64,000 bases of DNA from Streptomyces genisteinicus (GTDB lineage: Bacteria > Actinomycetota > Actinomycetes > Streptomycetales > Streptomycetaceae), in contig NZ_CP060825.1 in assembly GCF_014489615.1 (NCBI RefSeq), positions 6,432,001 to 6,496,000 on the forward strand, in the 5' to 3' direction. This document shows, piece after piece, positions 59,962 to 64,000 of the stretch (position 1 is the first letter of the stretch; the number at the start of each line of letters is the position of its first letter). The notes below the pieces were generated by a model that was given only the letters and a program-made list of their open reading frames with translations, was not told the origin of the DNA and made no database searches. The translations under genes and the position numbers were made by a program.

Positions 59962-60594
59962 TCAGCTGTCGGTCGGTCTGACGCTCTCGAGGAGCAGATC
60001 GAGCCACTCGGTGACCTTGTCCCGGTGCTTGTCGGTGGGCAGTTGGGCTGCCCGCCAGGCGATGCCACGCACCCCATGGTCCTGCAACAAGCGCTCCAGT
60101 GGGTCGTTTTCCCCGGCGAAGTCCTGAAGCAGACCCTGCTCGGTGCGCTGGAGCGCCCCGACGAGGGCGTCCTCGTCGTCGGCCGTGAGGAAGCCGGCGT
60201 GCACCCGGAAGAAGCGCTGGATCGCGTCGCAGTGCTCCATGGTGGGCCTGCGGTCGCCGTTGATCAGGGCGCCCGCCTGCTGCCGCGACATGCCCGCGCC
60301 GTCGGCGATCTCCTGCTGTGTCCAGCGGCGTCCGTTGGGCTTGAGGCGGGTCCTGCGGAGCAGGTCGAACCGCTGGAGGAACCGTGCCTGGAGGTCCGGT
60401 TCACCGGCCGGCCTGCCGTCGAGCAGGGCGCGGACCACGTCCACCGGGACCCCCGACGCCTCCGACAGCAGATGGGCGTCGAAGACCTCGTCGTGGCTGA
60501 TTCCGAGCTTGTCCGCGAGGTCGGCGACGCGGGCCTTCGTTGCCGCCAGATGGCTGCCCGCCGTCGGACCCGGAACCGAGAAGCCGTCCGTCAC
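59962..60594 (-). CDS. XRE-family regulator
   Basis: 210 residues from GTG 60594, with AGGAG on the minus strand about 8 nt upstream. The helix-turn-helix is WTQQEIADGAGMSRQQAGAL (about residues 91-110), followed by INGDRRPTMEHCDAIQRFFRV. It has N-terminal and C-terminal helical extensions of unknown role, and the extension could be the site of peptidase cleavage. It heads the four-gene unit reading leftward and is divergent from the MmyB-type regulator across a 14-bp palindrome. Confidence 0.87.
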   Translation of the reverse strand: MTDGFSVPGPTAGSHLAATKARVADLADKLGISHDEVFDAHLLSEASGVPVDVVRALLDGRPAGEPDLQARFLQRFDLLRRTRLKPNGRRWTQQEIADGAGMSRQQAGALINGDRRPTMEHCDAIQRFFRVHAGFLTADDEDALVGALQRTEQGLLQDFAGENDPLERLLQDHGVRGIAWRAAQLPTDKHRDKVTEWLDLLLESVRPTDS

Positions 60595-60682
60595 CAGTAG
60601 GTCTCCTAGATCATGCGGGACTGCCCCGCAGACAAGGGGCTGCCGGGAGATTAACCGTTTCGAGCGAATGCAGCCAGACCTT

Positions 60683-60696
60683 GCCACAGCTGTGGC
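60683..60696. promoter_or_regulatory. Palindrome between divergent regulators
   Basis: GCCACAGCTGTGGC is a perfect 14-bp palindrome 89 bp from the XRE start and 153 bp from the MmyB-type start. It is a likely autoregulatory operator. Confidence 0.6.
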
Positions 60697-60734
60697 GTGA
60701 AATACGCGTCCACTGCGCCGGAATGCCACGATAG

Positions 60735-60764
60735 TTGACATCCCTCACCTGCCGGTAGCAGGAT
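60735..60764 (+). promoter_or_regulatory. Promoter of the MmyB-type regulator gene
   Basis: TTGACA (60735-60740) matches the -35 consensus exactly and CAGGAT (60759-60764), 18 bp on, is an acceptable -10. Confidence 0.65.
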
Positions 60765-60849
60765 CTCGGATGAGCGGAATGATCCAAAGGGGGCTGCCAG
60801 AGCGCGACTTGGCAGGACTTCGAGAAGCTTCGGAAAGGCGGCGTTCTCG

Positions 60850-61908
60850 ATGGCGAACGAGGCAGGCGTCGGTTGTACCGGTGGTCAGGGGCAGGCGGGG
60901 CGGACCGGTTCCGCACGCGCGGCCGCACGCCCGAAGCGCCCCTCGGAACTGCTCGGACGACGCCGTGAGGAACTCGGCCTCAGCCTGAACGACGTGGCCT
61001 CCCGCCTCGGCATCAGCCCCTACGTCTACGCCACGTGGGAACGGACCCCGGTCAAGGACCTCGACGACGACGCCCTCACCGCGGTGATGGGCGCCCTGGA
61101 GATGGACGCGGTGCAGCGCGCCCGGCTGCGGCACCTGGCGGGCGAACGGTACTCCGCCGACGCCGACCGGGCCCCGCTGCGCCCCTCGGGCCCCGTCCCG
61201 CCGTCGGCCCCCGTCCGCAGGCCCGCACCGGCCCGTCCGCCGGGGCCCCTCCACCCGCCGGTGCCGGTGCACCCCCCGGTCCCGGCGCCGCCCTCCCGGC
61301 CGGAGGAGCCCGCGGACCCCGCGACACAGGCGTACCTGAGGGACTACGCGGCCCTGATGGACGCCGTGCCGCTGCCGTCCGTGCTGTTCGACCGCCGCTG
61401 GGACGTGGCGCACACCAACCCCGCGTTCGACGCCCTCTTCCGCGGCGTCGGGCCGCACCCGACGGCCATGCCCCACCAGAACTTCCTGCGCTTCGTGCTC
61501 TTCCACCCGGACGCCCCGCGCGTGCTGGCCGAGCACGACACGAGCTGGTGCCTGCCGCTGATGGCGCAGCTCGCCGGCCTGCTCGAAGGCGAGCCGGACG
61601 AGGTGCTCCAGGCCGTCCGGGACGACATCGCGCTCGACCCGATCATGGACGCCGCCTACCGGTGCGGACTCCCGCTGTGGATGAGCGCGGTCGGTGCCGA
61701 GGCGATCCACCACGACGGCGCGGTCCGGCCGGTCCACCACCCCGACCCCCGCTGGGGCACCACCGACTGCCGGGTGGTGGACGAGACCCCCGCCCGGCTG
61801 GAGGCGAAGGGGTACACCCGGCTGACCCTGGTCCTGCGGGAGAACCGTTCGGCGACGCCGGGAGTGCGGCAGGGCAAGACGCGTCTGAGGGCGGTCTCCG
61901 GCGGCTGA
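60850..61908 (+). CDS. MmyB-type XRE regulator with PAS-like ligand domain
   Basis: 352 residues from ATG 60850. The helix-turn-helix is ELLGRRREELGLSLNDVASR (about residues 33-52) followed by LGISPYVYATWERT. A Pro-rich linker (110-155) leads to the MmyB ligand-binding domain with LPSVLFDRRWDVAHTNPAFD, NFLRFVLFHPD and the DPRWGTTDCRVVDETPARL end. Such regulators bind a fatty acid or other small ligand and control a nearby enzyme gene, often an oxidoreductase. The four-gene unit with an FAD enzyme reading the other way fits this. Confidence 0.9.
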   Translation: MANEAGVGCTGGQGQAGRTGSARAAARPKRPSELLGRRREELGLSLNDVASRLGISPYVYATWERTPVKDLDDDALTAVMGALEMDAVQRARLRHLAGERYSADADRAPLRPSGPVPPSAPVRRPAPARPPGPLHPPVPVHPPVPAPPSRPEEPADPATQAYLRDYAALMDAVPLPSVLFDRRWDVAHTNPAFDALFRGVGPHPTAMPHQNFLRFVLFHPDAPRVLAEHDTSWCLPLMAQLAGLLEGEPDEVLQAVRDDIALDPIMDAAYRCGLPLWMSAVGAEAIHHDGAVRPVHHPDPRWGTTDCRVVDETPARLEAKGYTRLTLVLRENRSATPGVRQGKTRLRAVSGG

Positions 61909-61924
61909 CACCGGGTCCGGTTCG

Positions 61925-61956
61925 GGGCCCGGCGCCGTCGCGACGGCGCCCGGCCC
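61925..61956 (+). terminator. Terminator of the MmyB-type regulator gene
   Basis: Two adjacent 16-nt arms (61925-61940 and 61941-61956) pair at 15 of 16 positions, with a minimal turn, 17 bp after the stop codon. Confidence 0.75.
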
Positions 61957-62081
61957 GTTCAGGTCGAACCGGGCCCGGAGCCGCGGACGACGCCCCGCCG
62001 GGCGGGAACCGCCCGCGGGGACCGGCGCCTGCCCGCGACGTGTCCGCGGGGCGGGCGTCCGATCGCCTCGTGCCCGCGGGG

Positions 62082-62879
62082 TCAGCGCATGCTCGCGACG
62101 GCCCACTCGGCCACCACGGCGACCGCCACGCCGGTGCCGAGCACCAGGGTGGCCCAGCGGGTGCGGCCCGCGCGGCTGAGCAGGAGCGCGCTGCCGGAGA
62201 GGATCAGCGCCATGCCGTAGAAGGCGAGGGTGAGCACCGAGTGGGTGCTGCCGAGGCGCAGTACGAGGACGGCGCCGACCGCGATCATGATGGCCGCGGA
62301 GAGGGCTGTGCGCACGTGGCGCGCCTGACGTGGGGTCAGCCCCTGCCGCTGGTCCTCCCCGGGGTCGCCGGCGTCCTCCCCGGGGTCGTCGTGACGCGTC
62401 CCGTGGCCGCCGTCCGTGACCGTGCCGTTCGCGCTCTCGCGGTCCGTGCCGGACGCGCCGGACGTGACGGCGGCCGGCCTCGCGTCGGGCGCCCGGTGCG
62501 TCCGGCCGGCGGGTGCGTCGGTGCCGTCCGCGTCCGCACCGTCCGCGTCCGCACCGTCCGCGTCCGCACCGTCCGCGTCCGCACCGTCCGGGAGCGTGCC
62601 GTCCGCGACCGTGGCGGGCGTGCCGTCCGCGCCGGCGGGCGTGTCCGTCCCCGCCGGGGCGGTGCGCCCCGTGGCCGGTTCCGCGGCGTCGGTGTCGTCG
62701 CCCGCGCCGTCCGTGCCCGTGGCGCCGACGGGCTCCGGATGCGTGCCCCCGGCGCCGGTTCCCTCGGTGCGGGCGGCGTCGGCGGCCGGCTCCCCGGCAC
62801 CGGCCCGGTCACCGGGTCGCGTCGGCGCGCCGGTCTCGTCCGTGCGGGGCCCGTCGGTGCTCACATCGGCTTCTGGCAT
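62082..62879 (-). CDS. Membrane protein with long repeat-rich acidic N-terminus
   Basis: 265 residues from ATG 62879. The first 180 residues are Asp/Gly/Ala/Thr-rich, hydrophilic and unlike a folded domain. They include a DGADA pentad repeated four to five times, coded by a 15-nt tandem repeat. The C-terminal 80 residues have three membrane helices (ALSAAIMIAVGAVLVLRLG, LTLAFYGMALILSGSALLL, ATLVLGTGVAVAVVAEWAV). No family is recognised with confidence. It lies 10 bp from the end of the Trp-rich gene, on the same strand. Confidence 0.75.
   Translation of the reverse strand: MPEADVSTDGPRTDETGAPTRPGDRAGAGEPAADAARTEGTGAGGTHPEPVGATGTDGAGDDTDAAEPATGRTAPAGTDTPAGADGTPATVADGTLPDGADADGADADGADADGADADGTDAPAGRTHRAPDARPAAVTSGASGTDRESANGTVTDGGHGTRHDDPGEDAGDPGEDQRQGLTPRQARHVRTALSAAIMIAVGAVLVLRLGSTHSVLTLAFYGMALILSGSALLLSRAGRTRWATLVLGTGVAVAVVAEWAVASMR
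62522..62590. repeat. 15-bp tandem repeat inside a coding region
   Basis: The unit GCACCGTCCGCGTCC runs four to five times (about 4.6 copies), staying in frame and giving an Asp-Gly-Ala-Asp-Ala repeat. The copy number probably varies. Confidence 0.85.
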
Positions 62880-62889
62880 GCGCGGCAGC

Positions 62890-63378
62890 CTATCGGCCCC
62901 GGACCGGGCGGCCGCCGGTGGATGCCACCGCGGACCAGCGCGGGGCCACACCGGCCAGCTGGCAGGTCATCAGGTAGAGCAGGATGGGGTGGGTGTAGGG
63001 GCTCTCGCCGTCGGGGGTGCGGATCAGCCGGGGGCGGACGGCGGGCACCAGGGCGTCGCGTGCGTACTGGGCAGGCAGCGGCCACGACATGCCGAGATCG
63101 GAGTCCGCCGGCACGATCCACCACCACCATCCGCCGTCGGCGAAGACGCAGCCGCCGCGGGGCATCCGGCCGGCGAGGCGCATCCCGAAACGGGCCGGGA
63201 CGCCGACCGCGTCGTGGCCGAGCGCCGCGGGCAGCGAAGCCGGCAGTTCGAGGGAGGTGAGCGGGGCCTCGGGGCGCCCGTACCGCAGCACGAGACCGGA
63301 CCCCGGATGCGGGGTGGCGTCGTACGGCGGGTCCGTGCGGCCGCCGATCAGGGCCGACAGGCCCCTCAGCACGACCAC
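62890..63378 (-). CDS. Trp-rich conserved Streptomyces protein of unknown function
   Basis: 162 residues from GTG 63378, or 160 from GTG 63372; both overlap the end of the ATP-binding protein gene (stop at 63366). The striking stretch is GGWWWWIVPADSDLGMSWPL (about residues 79-98), followed by a conserved PYTHPILLYLMTCQLAG region. No catalytic motif is visible. Being coupled to an anti-sigma-like ATPase suggests the two act together. Confidence 0.65.
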   Translation of the reverse strand: MVVLRGLSALIGGRTDPPYDATPHPGSGLVLRYGRPEAPLTSLELPASLPAALGHDAVGVPARFGMRLAGRMPRGGCVFADGGWWWWIVPADSDLGMSWPLPAQYARDALVPAVRPRLIRTPDGESPYTHPILLYLMTCQLAGVAPRWSAVASTGGRPVRGR

Positions 63379-63836
63379 ACCGTCTCGAACGGCGCGTCGT
63401 GGAGCGCGAGTTCCGCCCACACCACGCGTCCGTTGCTGTGCTCGCAGTCGTGGGTGCCCCACGCGGTGCTCAGGGACTCGACGAGCAGCAGCCCGCGGCC
63501 GCGCTCCTCCTCCAGCCCGTGGCAGACCCGGGGGCCGGTGGGCGCGCTGCCCTGGTCCTGCACCGTGATGCGCAACTGCCCCTCGGTGCGGCGGAGCTGA
63601 CAGGAGACCAGGCTGCCGCCGGTGTGCACGACCGCGTTGGTCACCAGCTCGGAGACGACGAGCAGGGCGGTGTCCCGGACGTCGTCCCGCACACCCCACC
63701 GTTCCAGCCGCTCGCACACCAGCCGTCTGGCGCGGGAGACGGATTCGACGCGGGCAGGCACCTCGAAGCCGTACCGGGAAGCGTCGACGGCCGGACTCGC
63801 GTCCAGGAGGGGGGTGGTGAGCGCGTCACGGTTCAC
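63366..63836 (-). CDS. RsbW-like ATP-binding regulatory protein
   Basis: 156 residues from GTG 63836 (GTG 63878 gives 170 residues). The N-box is TALLVVSELVTNAVVHTGGS, the next motif is LRITVQDQGSA, and the G-box is EERGRGLLLVESLSTAWG, all intact. The family works as serine kinases or anti-sigma factors. It is divergent from a WhiJ-like XRE gene across a strong inverted repeat, the usual arrangement in Streptomyces of abaA/whiJ-type loci. Confidence 0.88.
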   Translation of the reverse strand: MNRDALTTPLLDASPAVDASRYGFEVPARVESVSRARRLVCERLERWGVRDDVRDTALLVVSELVTNAVVHTGGSLVSCQLRRTEGQLRITVQDQGSAPTGPRVCHGLEEERGRGLLLVESLSTAWGTHDCEHSNGRVVWAELALHDAPFETVWSC

Positions 63837-63873
63837 ATCACAAGTCTCACCTGCACCGGCCACCTTGGCAAGA

Positions 63874-63898
63874 CCCACTCTGAAAAATGCAGAGTGGG
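63874..63898. promoter_or_regulatory. Inverted repeat operator of the WhiJ-like locus
   Basis: CCCACTCTG (63874-63882) and CAGAGTGGG (63890-63898) are perfect 9-bp arms with an A-rich 7-bp spacer (AAAAATG). The site lies between the divergent ATP-binding gene and XRE gene and is probably bound by the XRE protein. If the longer GTG 63878 start were used, the site would overlap the start codon. Confidence 0.75.
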
Positions 63899-63961
63899 CG
63901 TATTCATCAACGGATCGTCATGGCACACTTCTCGCAACAGAGCACGTGGGGAGGTAGCGAA

Positions 63962-64000
63962 GTGAGCGAACCGCGGTCCGCCCCCACCGTGGGCCAGGTG
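63962..64000 (+). CDS. WhiJ-like XRE (DUF5753-type) regulator, N-terminal fragment
   Basis: GTG 63962 has GGGGAGG at 63948-63954. The 13 visible codons read MSEPRSAPTVGQV, the usual beginning of Streptomyces XRE proteins with a C-terminal DUF5753 domain. The gene continues beyond the right edge. Confidence 0.75.
   Translation, partial: MSEPRSAPTVGQV

Noticed and set aside
60683..60696. Transcription terminator
   Set aside because: It lies between divergent starts and is a short palindrome without a loop, so an operator is more likely.

Overview
The window is chromosomal DNA of a Streptomyces or very close actinomycete. It has very high GC with strong third-position GC bias, many GTG starts, twin-start overlaps (ATGA, GTGA), a DmdR/IdeR-type iron box, a Streptomyces-type xylose isomerase, a WhiJ-like XRE locus with its ATP-binding partner, LuxR and PucR regulators, and secreted plant-polysaccharide hydrolases. 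I see no rRNA, tRNA, CRISPR array, insertion sequence or phage gene. The mix of secreted enzymes, uptake systems, orphan regulators and defence-like genes fits a variable part of the chromosome. Layout: 0-5 kb holds a truncated DUF2804 gene, a glycosyltransferase, a quinone-oxidoreductase-like dehydrogenase and a secreted PL9 pectate lyase behind a promoter with a LacI-type operator, followed by an array of hairpins that share one loop sequence. 5-10 kb has a frameshifted DM13 gene, a two-gene unit (DUF6232 membrane protein plus a small helical protein) sharing a Gly/Asn motif, a Nudix hydrolase, a secreted rhamnogalacturonan lyase (PL11) and a 34-residue Cys-rich protein. 10.4-14.3 kb is an iron-box-controlled siderophore uptake operon (ATPase, lipoprotein, fused double permease). 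14.5-23.8 kb is a run of single genes: zinc-ribbon membrane protein, PPOX-fold enzyme, N-formylglutamate amidohydrolase and isochorismatase family protein divergent around a perfect 22-bp palindrome, secreted GH5 with Cys-pair repeats, SUKH, lipoprotein, HAD, VOC and GNAT proteins. 23.85-30.1 kb looks like an accessory island of visibly less GC-biased composition: a SIR2-NACHT (STAND) protein translationally coupled to a D-2-hydroxyacid dehydrogenase, convergent with a three-gene desaturase / membrane protein / PPC-domain operon. 30.3-33.3 kb has two methyltransferases and an APH-family kinase with a possible ribosome-site-sequestering leader. 33.4-40.1 kb is a PucR regulator followed by a fold-III PLP decarboxylase, a transporter and a D-aminoacylase, probably an N-acyl-D-amino-acid catabolic locus. 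40.2-52 kb carries a DHFR-like reductase, an MFS transporter, an ABC exporter with a second copy of the LacI-type operator, a large secreted protein, a DUF2550-like protein, a LAL regulator and a divergent RsbW-like ATPase with an acidic tail. 52.4-56.7 kb is the classic xylB / xylA / ROK (xylR) locus. 56.7-61.9 kb is a four-gene operon (XRE regulator, ImmA/IrrE-like metallopeptidase, MAB_1171c membrane protein, FAD oxidoreductase) divergent from an MmyB-type regulator across a palindrome. The right edge (62-64 kb) has a repeat-bearing membrane protein and a WhiJ-like XRE gene divergent from an ATP-binding protein across a strong inverted repeat. Working together: PL9, PL11, GH5 and xylAB point to growth on plant cell-wall material. 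The most likely undescribed systems are the SIR2-NACHT plus dehydrogenase pair, the DUF6232 / small protein pair with a shared amyloid-like motif, and the XRE-ImmA-MAB_1171c-FAD operon.
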